Source: Algiphilus sp022763315
GTDB taxonomy: Bacteria > Pseudomonadota > Gammaproteobacteria > Nevskiales > Nevskiaceae
Reading direction: 5' to 3' (one strand)
Assembly (NCBI RefSeq): GCF_965249985.1
Contig: NZ_OZ252280.1
DNA: 64,000 nt
The translations under genes and the position numbers were made by a program. Shown in pieces: positions 52,846 to 62,100 of this stretch (position 1 is the first letter of the stretch; each line of letters opens with the position of its first letter). The notes under the pieces are model-generated. The model did no database searches and had not been told where the DNA came from. It was given only the letters and a program-made list of their open reading frames with translations.

Positions 52846-53784
52846 TCAGCGCGGTTTCTCGGCGCGCGCCACCACCACCTTGAAGTAGGGCGGCCGTCCT
52901 TCCTGACAGGCCACATCGCACCAGCCGACGTTGAGCTGCGCGGATTGCAGGGCGTCGTGCAGATCGTGGGGGCTCATGCCGCGATTGAGGTGATCGAAGG
53001 ATTCCTCAGCCAGACTGTGGTTGTGCGCATCCAAAGTGGCGATGAGCAGGGTTCCACCCGGGCGCAGCAGACGGCTCGCGCTGTTGATCACCCGCCTTGG
53101 CGTGCGGGTGTAGGTGAGCGCGTGCATCAGCAGCACTTGATCAAAACTCTCAGCCGCCAATGGCAGCGCATTCATATCCGCTTGTAGGAAACGGGCGCGT
53201 GGGTCGTCGTGCAGACGCGCGCGCGCTGCCTTGAGCACCGCCGGGCTGATATCGACACAGGTCATCGAGCGGGTGCGGTCAATGAGCAGTTCGGGCACGA
53301 CGCCATCGCCACTGCCGATGTCGAGTACATCGCCCAGTTGCACCAGACTCAGCAGTGCGCGCGCGTTCGCCTCCCAGCCACGGCCGGGCGAATAGTGGCG
53401 TTCCATCCGTCCCGCCACCGTCTCTGCCCAACTGGCGCCAGCGTGACGGCGGCGCACAGCTTCGCGCGCGCGCTCCCGGTCCATCTCGGCCAGCTGATCG
53501 TCGATGCGGGCGCGCAGGGTCTGCCACAGTCGCGCCGCCGGATCTTCGTCATCCAGCACATTGGCCCGGAAATGCCGCACATTCTGGATGCGTTCGTCGG
53601 TCACCAGTCCTGCAGAGCGAAGGCGCGACAGATGGGTCGACACACGGCCCTGTGACAACTGGGTGATCTTGGTGATTTCCGCCACCGACAGCGCCTCGGC
53701 TTCCAGCAGCAGCAGGATGCGCTGTCGGCTGGCATCGGCCAGCAGGCGGCAGATCAGCGTGCTCTGATCAATGGTCAGCTGCAC
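52846..53784 (-). CDS. ArsR-type HTH fused to SAM-dependent methyltransferase
   Basis: This 312-residue protein has an ArsR winged HTH at ~1-80 (ICRLLADASRQRILLLLEAEA, SQGRVSTHLSRLRSAGLV) and a class I methyltransferase at ~145-290 with motif I VLDIGSGDGVVPELL and DMNALPLAAESFDQVLLMHAL. Such fusions are known near methionine-cycle genes, but none is in this window. No metal-binding Cys pair is seen in the HTH part. It could sense SAM or SAH, but that is inference. Confidence 0.87.
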   Translation of the reverse strand: MQLTIDQSTLICRLLADASRQRILLLLEAEALSVAEITKITQLSQGRVSTHLSRLRSAGLVTDERIQNVRHFRANVLDDEDPAARLWQTLRARIDDQLAEMDRERAREAVRRRHAGASWAETVAGRMERHYSPGRGWEANARALLSLVQLGDVLDIGSGDGVVPELLIDRTRSMTCVDISPAVLKAARARLHDDPRARFLQADMNALPLAAESFDQVLLMHALTYTRTPRRVINSASRLLRPGGTLLIATLDAHNHSLAEESFDHLNRGMSPHDLHDALQSAQLNVGWCDVACQEGRPPYFKVVVARAEKPR

Positions 53785-53826
53785 CCTGGGCTCCTTCGTT
53801 GCGACGCTTGCGGCCGCAAGCCTTCG

Positions 53827-54621
53827 TCAGTCCTCATCGCCGTTGCGGGGGTCGGCGGGGGTCAGCGGCTTCTTTGTTGCTTCCCCGCTCTTGACTGCTT
53901 CGCGGCCCTTGCTGGTCGCCAGTCGTGCGCGACTCAACGGCGAGGGGGAACTGCTCACCGGGCGCTTGACGTTGGCAGCCAGACGCGCCCACTGCTTGTT
54001 GGCGCGCTCGGCCACCTCGAAGGCGCGTTCCCGTGCCTGCTGTCCGGCTTCGACCACCGCCTTGTTCGCCCGGCTTTGCGCCTGCGTGGCGGAGGCGCGT
54101 GCGGTCTTGCCAGCGCGTGTCATGGCCTCGCGCACGCCTTCTGCGGCGGCGCTGGCGGAGCTGCCGGCCTGGCGCGCTCGGTCGCTGATCGAGCTGGTGC
54201 CAGCCTTCTTGCGCGCTCCCGTTGCCGTGCTCGGCGCCTGCGAGGCAGCCGCCTTCTTGGCTGGCGTCGCAGTGCCCGCGGGCGTGGCCTTGGCGGCGGC
54301 CCGTTTGCTGGCCGCGGCTTTCTTCGCCGGCGCGTTGCCTTTTTTGGCCGCTGGCTTCTTGGCGCCGGTCGTCGTCGCTGGCGCCTTTTTTGCGGGCGCA
54401 GAGCGGGATCCGCTCTTCTTCGCTGCTGTCTTCTTTGCAGGCGCCCCTTTCGACGTTGCCGACCCGCCGGTCGCCGCCTTCCGGCCCGAGGCTTTCTTGG
54501 CCGGCGCTGCCGTAGCGGTCTCGGCCTTGCGCGGTGCGGGCGCGGCGGCGGCCTTTGATGCGGAAGGGGTGGTGGTCTTTTGGGCGGCTTTTCGCAGCCG
54601 TTCGGTGAATCGCTTGAGCAT
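53827..54621 (-). CDS. histone-H1-like Lys/Ala-rich protein, possibly phasin-related
   Basis: This 264-residue protein starts MLKRFTERL. Residues ~15-150 are AAKK/PAKK repeats of the histone H1/PhaF type that coat DNA. The C-terminal ~100 residues are Ala/Gln/Arg-rich and look like a long amphipathic helix (AREAMTRAGKTARASATQAQ, outlined), as in phasins. In Pseudomonas PhaF the order is reversed: phasin first, basic tail last. PHA-granule or nucleoid binding are both possible; no pha gene is nearby. Alternative starts at 54639 and 54699 add residues with no pattern. Confidence 0.65.
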   Translation of the reverse strand: MLKRFTERLRKAAQKTTTPSASKAAAAPAPRKAETATAAPAKKASGRKAATGGSATSKGAPAKKTAAKKSGSRSAPAKKAPATTTGAKKPAAKKGNAPAKKAAASKRAAAKATPAGTATPAKKAAASQAPSTATGARKKAGTSSISDRARQAGSSASAAAEGVREAMTRAGKTARASATQAQSRANKAVVEAGQQARERAFEVAERANKQWARLAANVKRPVSSSPSPLSRARLATSKGREAVKSGEATKKPLTPADPRNGDED

Positions 54622-54899
54622 CTGGTCTGTCTCTCCCATTTCAGGCGGACATGCGCCTTGCCCCCCAGCTGACGCCGCTGACGCGCGCGTTCGACGCACT
54701 TGCCAAACGTCGAACTATAGCGCGACAAGGGCAATACGTGCGCAGATCCCGGCGTTGGCGCTGTCCCGGAATGACAAGCAGGCAGGGGGACACAGCGGTA
54801 TCATCGCGCGGCAATGCCGCTCGCGCGGGAGACGCTTTGATGGCGCGGCACCTCCAATGAAGGATTTCGATTTCACATCAGGTCGAGAGGACATCACCT

Positions 54900-57050
54900 A
54901 TGTATGAAGGCAAAAGCCTGCGGGTCACGCGACTCGACGGGGACATCGCAGAACTGTGCTTTGACCGCAAGGACGAGTCGGTCAACAAGTTTGATCAGCA
55001 GACGGTGGGCGAGCTGGGCGAAGTCGCCGCACTGCTCGGCAAGGAGTCGGGTCTGAAGGGGCTGGTTGTCACCAGTGCCAAGGACGGCTTCATTGTCGGT
55101 GCGGATATCACCGAATTCGGCGCCAATTTCTCGAAGTCGGAAGAGGAGATCGTGGACTGGGCCCTGCAGGCCAACCAGATCTTCAACGCCATCGAGGATC
55201 TGCCGTTCCCGAGTGTGACCGCGATCAATGGCATTGCGCTGGGCGGCGGTTTCGAGATGTGCATGGCCACCGACTACCGCGTCATGGCCGACAACGCCCA
55301 GGTCGGGTTGCCCGAGGTCAAGCTGGGCATCTACCCCGGTTTCGGCGGTACGGTGCGACTGCCGCGCCTGATTGGTGCCGACAACGCCATTGAGTGGATT
55401 GCCGGCGGCAGCCCGAACAAGGCGCAGGATGCCCTCAAGGTACACGCGGTGGACGCCGTGGTGCCGAGCGAGAAGCTGATGGAGGCCGCTCTGCGACTGA
55501 TCAAGGACGCCGCCGCGGGCGAATATGACTGGAAGGCGCGTCGCGCGCAGAAGACCGGCCCGCTCAAGTTGCAGGGCGTGGAATCGATGATGGTCTTCGA
55601 AACCGCCAAGGCCTTCATTGCCGGCAAGGCGGGCAAGAACTACCCGGCGCCGCTGGCCGCCGTCAGCAGCATTCAGAAGGCCGCCACCAAGGGGCGTGAC
55701 GAGGCGCTCAAGATCGAGGCGCAGGGTTTTGCCAAGATCGCCAAGGGCACGGTGGCGGATGCGCTCATCAGCCTCTTCCTCAATGATCAGCTGATCAAGA
55801 AGAAGGCCAAGAAGGCGCAGAAGGCCGGACGCCCGGTGAAGCAGGGCGCGGTGCTGGGCGCCGGCATCATGGGCGGCGGCATTGCCTATCAGAGCGCGGT
55901 CAAGGGCACGCCGATCATCATGAAGGACATCAATGATGCGGCGCTCGAGCTGGGCATGAATGAGGCCAACAAGCTGCTCTCCAAGCAGGTCGAGCGCGGC
56001 AAGATGAACCAGGAGAAGGCCGGAAAGGTGCTGGGCAGCATCCGTCCGACGCTGAACTATGGCGACTTCGGCGGCGTCGACGCGGTGGTCGAAGCCGTGG
56101 TCGAGAACCCGAAGGTCAAGAAGTCAGTGCTGTCCGAGGTGGAATCGCTGGTGCGCGAAGACACCGTCATCGCCTCGAATACGTCCAGCATCTCGATCGA
56201 TGATCTCGCCACGGCCATGAAGCGGCCGCAGAATTTCCTCGGCATGCACTTCTTCAACCCGGTGCACAAGATGCCGCTGGTGGAAGTCATCCGGGGCGAG
56301 AAGACGAGCGACGAGGCAGTGTCGACCATCGTCGCCTACGCCACCGCCATGGGCAAGAGTGCCATCGTCGTCAACAACTGCCCGGGCTTCCTGGTCAACC
56401 GCATCCTGTTCCCGTACTTCGGCGGCTTCCTGGCGCTGGTGCGCGATGGTGCGGACTTCACCCAGGTCGACAAGGTCATGGAGGCTTTTGGCTGGCCGAT
56501 GGGTCCGGCCTATCTGCAGGACGTGGTCGGCATGGACACCAGCCACCATGTCGGCGACGTGCTGGCCGAAGGCTATCCGGACCGCATGGGCAAGGAATTC
56601 CGTAGCGCGCTCGACGTCATGTACGAGAACGAGCGCTATGGTCAGAAGAACGGCAAGGGCTTTTACCGCTATGAGAAGGACCCCAAGGGCCGGCCGAAGA
56701 AGACCCCCGACGAGGCAGCCTACAAGCTGATCGCCGACGTGCAGCCGAACGGCCAGAAGGACTTCGAGGAAGAGGAGATCATCGATCGCATGATGCTGCC
56801 GATGATCATCGAAACGGCGCGTTGCCTCGAAGAGAACATCGTCGGCACAGCGCAGGAAGCAGATATGGGCCTCATCCTCGGTATCGGCTTCCCGCCCTTC
56901 CGTGGTGGTGCGCTGAAGTATGCCGACACGGTTGGTCTGAAGGCCGTGGTCGAGAAGGCCGACCGCTACAGCGCCCTCGGCAAGCTCTACGAGCCCACCG
57001 CCACCATGCGCGAGATGGCTGCCAACGGGCAGACCTACTACAGCAAGTAG
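54900..57050 (+). CDS. fadB: fatty-acid oxidation complex alpha subunit
   Basis: This 716-residue multifunctional enzyme carries enoyl-CoA hydratase/isomerase (residues ~1-190: INGIALGGGFEMCMATDYR) and 3-hydroxyacyl-CoA dehydrogenase (~310-715: GAGIMGGGIAYQS for NAD; MHFFNPVHKMPLVEVI). It acts with FadA in cytoplasmic beta-oxidation. GAGAGG precedes the ATG by 9 bases. fadA follows after 18 bases, the usual fadBA order. Confidence 0.97.
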   Translation: MYEGKSLRVTRLDGDIAELCFDRKDESVNKFDQQTVGELGEVAALLGKESGLKGLVVTSAKDGFIVGADITEFGANFSKSEEEIVDWALQANQIFNAIEDLPFPSVTAINGIALGGGFEMCMATDYRVMADNAQVGLPEVKLGIYPGFGGTVRLPRLIGADNAIEWIAGGSPNKAQDALKVHAVDAVVPSEKLMEAALRLIKDAAAGEYDWKARRAQKTGPLKLQGVESMMVFETAKAFIAGKAGKNYPAPLAAVSSIQKAATKGRDEALKIEAQGFAKIAKGTVADALISLFLNDQLIKKKAKKAQKAGRPVKQGAVLGAGIMGGGIAYQSAVKGTPIIMKDINDAALELGMNEANKLLSKQVERGKMNQEKAGKVLGSIRPTLNYGDFGGVDAVVEAVVENPKVKKSVLSEVESLVREDTVIASNTSSISIDDLATAMKRPQNFLGMHFFNPVHKMPLVEVIRGEKTSDEAVSTIVAYATAMGKSAIVVNNCPGFLVNRILFPYFGGFLALVRDGADFTQVDKVMEAFGWPMGPAYLQDVVGMDTSHHVGDVLAEGYPDRMGKEFRSALDVMYENERYGQKNGKGFYRYEKDPKGRPKKTPDEAAYKLIADVQPNGQKDFEEEEIIDRMMLPMIIETARCLEENIVGTAQEADMGLILGIGFPPFRGGALKYADTVGLKAVVEKADRYSALGKLYEPTATMREMAANGQTYYSK

Positions 57051-57068
57051 TTCGACGGAGATTTCATC

Positions 57069-58229
57069 ATGACCGACGTAGTGATCGTAGACGCCGTGCG
57101 CAGCCCGATGGGGCGCTCCAAGGGCGGTGTCTTCCGCAATGTCCGCGCAGAAGACCTCTCCGCGGAACTCATTAAGGCCCTGATGGCGCGCAATGCCGCC
57201 GTCGACCCCAACGAGATCGAGGATGTGATCTGGGGCTGCGTGCAGCAGACCAAGGAGCAGGGTTTCAATATCGCGCGCCAGGCGGCGCTGCTCGCCGAAC
57301 TGCCGCTGTCCGTATCCGGGCAGACCGTGAACCGTCTGTGCGGCTCCTCCATGACCGCGCTGCACGCTGCCACCAACGCCATCAAGGGCGGCATGGGCGA
57401 GGTTTATCTCGTCGGCGGCGTGGAGCACATGGGCCATGTGCCCATGGACTACAACTTCGACGGCAATCCGGCCTTGTCATTGACCGTGTCGAAGGCTTCC
57501 GCCGCGATGGGGCTGACCGCCGAGATGTTGACCCAGACCCATCAGGTCGACCGCAAGACGCAGGACGAATTCGCCCTCAACTCGCACAAGAAGGCGCATA
57601 AGGCCTTTACCGACGGGCGCTTCAAGGACGAGATGGTGCCGATCGCGGGCCACGACGCCGACGGCATCCCGATCAAGGTCAATTTCGATGAGGTCGTACG
57701 TGCCGACGCCAACCTTGATGATCTCGCCAAACTGCGCCCGGCGTTCAATCCCAAGGGCTCGGTGACGGCGGGTAATAGCTCGGCCATTTCGGATGGCGCC
57801 TGCGGCCTGCTGGTGATGTCCGAGGCGCGCGCCAAGGCGTTGGGGCTGAAGCCGCTCGCGCGGGTCAAGTCCATGGCTTCGAGTGGTTGCAACCCTTCGA
57901 TCATGGGGATCGGCCCGGTGCCGGCATCGAAGAAGGCGCTGGAGCGCGCGGGTTTGAGCCTGGACGATATCGATTACTTCGAGCTCAACGAAGCCTTTGC
58001 CGCACAGTCGCTGGCCGTGCTGCGCGAACTCAAGCTGACCGAGCGCATGGACCGGGTCAATATCAAGGGCGGCGCCATTGCCCTTGGCCACCCACTGGGC
58101 TGTTCCGGCGGCCGCATTAGCGGCGCGCTGGCCCACATCCTGAATGAGGAAGATGCCCAATTCGGGCTGGCCACCATGTGCATCGGCATGGGGCAGGGCG
58201 TGGCTACCGTTCTTGAGCGCGTGCAGTAA
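57069..58229 (+). CDS. fadA: 3-ketoacyl-CoA thiolase
   Basis: This 386-residue thiolase has the nucleophile Cys in NRLCGSS (residue ~91) and the C-terminal GHPLGCSGGR with the catalytic His and Cys. It splits 3-ketoacyl-CoA with CoA as the last beta-oxidation step. It ends 28 bases before a clear intrinsic terminator. Confidence 0.97.
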   Translation: MTDVVIVDAVRSPMGRSKGGVFRNVRAEDLSAELIKALMARNAAVDPNEIEDVIWGCVQQTKEQGFNIARQAALLAELPLSVSGQTVNRLCGSSMTALHAATNAIKGGMGEVYLVGGVEHMGHVPMDYNFDGNPALSLTVSKASAAMGLTAEMLTQTHQVDRKTQDEFALNSHKKAHKAFTDGRFKDEMVPIAGHDADGIPIKVNFDEVVRADANLDDLAKLRPAFNPKGSVTAGNSSAISDGACGLLVMSEARAKALGLKPLARVKSMASSGCNPSIMGIGPVPASKKALERAGLSLDDIDYFELNEAFAAQSLAVLRELKLTERMDRVNIKGGAIALGHPLGCSGGRISGALAHILNEEDAQFGLATMCIGMGQGVATVLERVQ

Positions 58230-58257
58230 GCCGCTTCGACCGCTGCAGTGATCATGA

Positions 58258-58287
58258 CCGGCGCCTGCCGCAGGCGCCGGTTTTTTT
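58258..58287 (+). terminator. intrinsic terminator of fadBA
   Basis: CCGGCGCCTG (58258-58267) and CAGGCGCCGG (58271-58280) form a perfect 10-bp stem with a 3-base loop, followed by seven T (58281-58287). Confidence 0.92.
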
Positions 58288-58292
58288 GTGCG

Positions 58293-58955
58293 TTACTCTT
58301 TCTTTGGCGCGCGGACCCGCAGCTTCACTGGGCGCGTGTCACTCTCGCTGAAGGCCTGGATGCCCCCCAGGAAAAGGCGCGCGGTGAATTCCGCGGCCTC
58401 GTCGGCCTCGATACGGCCGGCTTCGGTTTCAAGCAGGCTGCGCGCCATCTCGTAGCCGGCGCCGAAGAAGACCGAAGCGAGCCAGTCCACATTCATGCTC
58501 GGCAGGATGCCGCCGCTGACCGCGTTGCGCATATCTTCGCGCAGGATGGCGATTGCGGAACTGAAGCCGCTGTCGCCATAGAGCTCCCGCACCACGGATT
58601 CGTTGCGCAGGATGATGCGATACACCTTGGGTTGCGTCACAACGGCGCGATAAATCTCGCGATAGGCGCTGAGCACAAAGGCGTGGAGATTCTTGGCGCG
58701 CTGACGCGACTCGCGCATGCGCTCGGAGATACGACCGATTTCGTCGTCGATGATCTCGCGCAGCACCTCATCCTTGGTGTCGAAGTAGTTGTAGAAGGTG
58801 CCGGAGGCGAGCCCGGTGCGGCGAATGATGTCGCGTACCGTGCAGGCCTCAAAGCCCAGTTCCGCAAAGGTGTCGCAACCGGCATCCAGGATCAGCTGAC
58901 GCGTTTGCCGCTTGCGATGTTCTCGCCGATTGAGAATGCGTTCGGTGAGGCTCAT
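58293..58955 (-). CDS. TetR-family transcriptional regulator
   Basis: This 220-residue protein has a typical HTH (~18-64: LILDAGCDTFAELGFEACTV, then GLASGTFYNYFDTKDEVL). It is convergent with fadBA and 54 bases downstream of the crotonase gene on the same strand, so it may be co-transcribed with that gene. FadR-type or PsrA-type control of beta-oxidation is possible but unproven. Confidence 0.87.
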   Translation of the reverse strand: MSLTERILNRREHRKRQTRQLILDAGCDTFAELGFEACTVRDIIRRTGLASGTFYNYFDTKDEVLREIIDDEIGRISERMRESRQRAKNLHAFVLSAYREIYRAVVTQPKVYRIILRNESVVRELYGDSGFSSAIAILREDMRNAVSGGILPSMNVDWLASVFFGAGYEMARSLLETEAGRIEADEAAEFTARLFLGGIQAFSESDTRPVKLRVRAPKKE

Positions 58956-59009
58956 GCCGGTGTCAAAAAAGGCGACAGCACAGGGCGGTTCGGCGCGCGC
59001 AATGTGGTC

Positions 59010-59780
59010 TCAGGTGAACTGGGAAAAATCGGGAGCGCGCTTTTCGACGAAGGCCGAGAAGGCTTCACGCGCCTCCGGCTCATGCAGCATCGGCATGAAT
59101 AGCGCGGCCTCCTCGCGAATGGCTTCCTGCACCTGCGTCCGGGTCCAGCGCTTGAGGAGATCCTTGGTGGTGCGCATCGCTTTGGGTGGCTTAGCAGCCA
59201 GCTTCTCGGCGATAGCGAGGGCATGGTCTTCCACCGCCCCGTCGTCCAGCACGGCGTTGATCAAGCCGTATTCATAGGCCTTGGCCGCGTCGAAGGGCTC
59301 GGCCAGCATGGTCAGTTCGGCGGCGCGCGGGTGGCCCATCATGCGGGGCAGCAACAAGCTCGATGCGAACTCTGGGCAGATACCGAGATTGACAAAGGGC
59401 AGCACAAAACGGGCACCCGTTCCGGCATAAATCAGATCGCAATGCAGCAGCAGTGTCGAGCCGATCCCCACCGCAGGGCCGAGCACGCCGGCCACGGCCG
59501 GCTTATGAAAGTCGGCCATGACGCGCATGAACTGAGCGACTGGGTGGTCCTCGCCGGAGGCCGGATTGTTCAGGAAATCCTGAATATCATTGCCACTACT
59601 GAAAGCGCCCTGGCTCCCGACGAACAGCAGACAGCGCACGCTATCGTCCGCGGCGGCTGTTGCCACTGCGTCGGCGAGCTGGCTGTACATGGCCGTGTTG
59701 AGCGCATTCTTCTTTTCCGGTCGGTGGATGCGGATCTCCCGCACAGCGCCCTTGTCGGTGGTCTGGATACTGTCCGTCAT
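59010..59780 (-). CDS. crotonase-family enoyl-CoA isomerase or hydratase
   Basis: This 256-residue protein has the crotonase oxyanion-hole landmarks (AFSSGNDI; GPAVGIGSTLLLHCDLIYA). The Glu at the first catalytic position of hydratases is replaced (VLPFVNL), while Glu137 in GICPEFASSLLLPR matches the catalytic Glu of delta3-delta2-enoyl-CoA isomerases. I therefore favour isomerase over hydratase. It would feed unsaturated fatty acids into FadBA. Confidence 0.85.
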   Translation of the reverse strand: MTDSIQTTDKGAVREIRIHRPEKKNALNTAMYSQLADAVATAAADDSVRCLLFVGSQGAFSSGNDIQDFLNNPASGEDHPVAQFMRVMADFHKPAVAGVLGPAVGIGSTLLLHCDLIYAGTGARFVLPFVNLGICPEFASSLLLPRMMGHPRAAELTMLAEPFDAAKAYEYGLINAVLDDGAVEDHALAIAEKLAAKPPKAMRTTKDLLKRWTRTQVQEAIREEAALFMPMLHEPEAREAFSAFVEKRAPDFSQFT

Positions 59781-59816
59781 TGATTCCGTTTCGTCCTTCT
59801 GGTGGCCGCGCCCGCT

Positions 59817-60374
59817 CTAGGCGCCGGTATGCGTCGCATCTGCCTCGCAAGGCGTGATCTGTGCGGCGGTGTAGGCAACAGCCTCGTTCATCGCGTGCAA
59901 CAAGGCGGTGGCTGTGTCGCCCGACAGGGGGCTTTGGAAGCCCAGATACCCGCGGGCGCACACCCGTCCCGTGGTGCGCAGCTGCCAATCCCCCAACGCG
60001 TAGAACATAGCATCCTTGCCGGCATCAAAGCGGGTGAGCCTGACCTGCAGACGGTCGGCCGACAGGCCCCCGCGCGCTGCCAGATGCTCGCGCAGCAGGC
60101 GGGCGAAACCCTCGTCCGGGCTTTCCGCCCAGACATGGCCCTCCAGGCGCTGCAGGCTGCCGTCGGGGCTGCGCTGCAGCAAGTATTGATCCTCGATATA
60201 ACGCGGCAAATCCACCCGGACGCTGGGCGCCGGTCCGGCGTGACGAACGAAGTCCTGAGGCGGATCGAGATAAAGCGTATGCCGGTGCATGGCGCCGCTG
60301 CCAGAAGAGACGCAGCCCGCAACAAGGACGGCGGCGGCAGTGAGGAAAGCCAGCGATTTTTCCATGGGCATCAC
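59817..60374 (-). CDS. MCE-system auxiliary lipoprotein (PqiC/DUF330-like)
   Basis: This 185-residue lipoprotein has lipobox LVAGC near residue 20. The body follows the ABC-auxiliary lipoprotein pattern (YLDPP..., PRYIEDQYLLQR, RLLREHLAARG). These proteins sit in the outer membrane and join the MCE complex. The ATG overlaps the MlaD-like gene by ATGA, so it is the last gene of the four-gene unit. Confidence 0.82.
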   Translation of the reverse strand: MMPMEKSLAFLTAAAVLVAGCVSSGSGAMHRHTLYLDPPQDFVRHAGPAPSVRVDLPRYIEDQYLLQRSPDGSLQRLEGHVWAESPDEGFARLLREHLAARGGLSADRLQVRLTRFDAGKDAMFYALGDWQLRTTGRVCARGYLGFQSPLSGDTATALLHAMNEAVAYTAAQITPCEADATHTGA

Positions 60375-61342
60375 TTGCCGAAGAGGAGGCTGTTGGGATC
60401 CTCCTCAAGGGTACTGGAGAAGGCACGCAGCGACCGTGCGGTGCGCGCCAGGTCCGAGAGCATGCGTTCAAGATCGGCCCGCGCTGGGGCGTCCTCGGCA
60501 ATGAGGCTCTCCACCTGCCGGTTGCTGCGCTGCAGCGCTTCGGAGGTGGCGCGCAGTTCCTGCGCGAGCAGGGCGACTTCCTCGCCGATACGCTCGGAGG
60601 CCGTGCCGACCTGCTCCATGGCCGTGCCCGCCTTTGCACTGGCCTGGCCCAGATCCTGCTGCAAGCGCTCAAGATCCGCCGCGACGCGCGGGATGGTGTC
60701 GTTCAGCGTGTTGAGCGTGTTGGTGATGCCACGGCTCATCGGTTTGAGTTCCCCTTCCATGGTTTCGGTCAGGCGGTCGATGCGCTCCAGGGTGGAACGC
60801 AGCGAGCCCACCAGCTCGCGCACGGGCAGTTGCTTGACGAAGTCGATGACCTGCGCAGTGTCAGAAGGCATGGTTGGGATTTCCGGCACGTCATGAATGT
60901 GCGCGGTCGACCCCTCGGGGACATGGTCGGGATGAAAGTCGAGCTCGATGTAGAGCTGACCGGTGACGAAACTGAGGGAGGCCAGCTGTGCGCGCAGGCC
61001 TTGCGAGACCAGGGCGTGAATGTCGGGCTCGCCGTTGCCGTCACCACTGCGCCATTGCGCCGCATCCGGGTTGAGGCGGAGGAAGACCGGGATCTGTGCG
61101 CGCGCCTGGGCGCCGTCAATACGCAATTCGATTCGCTCCACATTGCCTACCCGTACGCCACGGAAAGTCACTGGAGCGCCGACGGTCAGCCCTGACAGCG
61201 AGCCCTTGAAATAGGCCACGGCGCGCAGCTTGCTCTGCCAGGGCAAGCCACTGCCGAAGAAGCTGATCATGCTGACGATCAGCACCACGCCGATGACGAA
61301 GAAGGCGCCGACGGCGAGGGCGCTGCGTGATGTGCTCTTCAT
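60371..61342 (-). CDS. MlaD/MCE-domain substrate-binding protein
   Basis: This 323-residue protein has an N-terminal helix (~8-27), one MCE domain (~40-115: FKGSLSGLTVGAPVTFRGVRVG) and a long helical C-terminus (~180-310) that, in this family, forms a needle or coiled-coil channel for lipid. It links inner and outer membranes. It overlaps both neighbours by 4 bases. Confidence 0.92.
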   Translation of the reverse strand: MKSTSRSALAVGAFFVIGVVLIVSMISFFGSGLPWQSKLRAVAYFKGSLSGLTVGAPVTFRGVRVGNVERIELRIDGAQARAQIPVFLRLNPDAAQWRSGDGNGEPDIHALVSQGLRAQLASLSFVTGQLYIELDFHPDHVPEGSTAHIHDVPEIPTMPSDTAQVIDFVKQLPVRELVGSLRSTLERIDRLTETMEGELKPMSRGITNTLNTLNDTIPRVAADLERLQQDLGQASAKAGTAMEQVGTASERIGEEVALLAQELRATSEALQRSNRQVESLIAEDAPARADLERMLSDLARTARSLRAFSSTLEEDPNSLLFGK

Positions 61343-62100
61343 GCGGCGGCTCCGGATGGGGTCAGTTCCCGGCGCATGAAGCGGCGCACGCCATCGTCGG
61401 GGCAGTCCTCGGCAAGCCAGCGCGGACTGCCCAAGGCGGCCGGGGTCTTGTGTTCGGCATCCAGGAACAGCGCCTGATCGACAATGGCGAAGATGCTGTG
61501 CAGTTCATGTGTGACCAGGACAATGCTGGTGTCGAGTGTGTCCCGCAACTGCAGGATCAGGTCGTCCAGGGCGCCGGCTGACAGGGGATCAAGACCAGCG
61601 GAGGGCTCGTCGAGGAAGACCAGTTCCGGGTCCAATGCCAGCGCGCGCGCGATGGCGGCGCGCTTGCGCATGCCGCCACTGATGGCTGCGGGGTAATAGT
61701 CCGCGTAGCGCGCCAGCCCGACCAGCGCCAGCTTGTAGCGTGCCAGTTCGCGGGCGCCTTCAAGCGGCAGCTGGCGCTCGAAGGCCACGGCCGTTTCAAT
61801 ATTTTCCGCGAGCGTCATGGAGGACCACAATGCTCCTTGTTGGAACATGACGCCGAAGCGGGGTTCGCCACCGTCGCGGCCATATCGGTGTATCTGGCCC
61901 ACACGCGGCGTCTCCAGGCCGATCATGTGTCGCAGCAGGGTCGATTTGCCACAGCCGCTTCCGCCAATGACGGCGAAGATGCTGGTCCGCGGGATCGCGC
62001 ACTCGATGTCGCGCTGGACAACGGTATCGCCGAAGGCCATGGTCAGGCCCTCGACCCGGATCACCGGGTCGGACACGGGCGCCTCAGATTCCAAGTGCAT
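61339..62100 (-). CDS. MCE-system ABC ATPase (MlaF-like)
   Basis: This 253-residue ATPase has Walker A GGSGCGKST, signature ISGGMRKR, Walker B LVFLDEP and the H-loop VTHE. The M-R-K-R after the signature is characteristic of MlaF/Mkl-type ATPases. The ATG at 62100 overlaps the permease by 17 bases; a GTG at 62076 is an alternative. Confidence 0.94.
   Translation of the reverse strand: MHLESEAPVSDPVIRVEGLTMAFGDTVVQRDIECAIPRTSIFAVIGGSGCGKSTLLRHMIGLETPRVGQIHRYGRDGGEPRFGVMFQQGALWSSMTLAENIETAVAFERQLPLEGARELARYKLALVGLARYADYYPAAISGGMRKRAAIARALALDPELVFLDEPSAGLDPLSAGALDDLILQLRDTLDTSIVLVTHELHSIFAIVDQALFLDAEHKTPAALGSPRWLAEDCPDDGVRRFMRRELTPSGAAA

Noticed and set aside
56124..57437. 437-residue minus-strand frame opposite fadBA
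   Set aside because: It lies over two well-conserved enzymes and has no recognisable domain.
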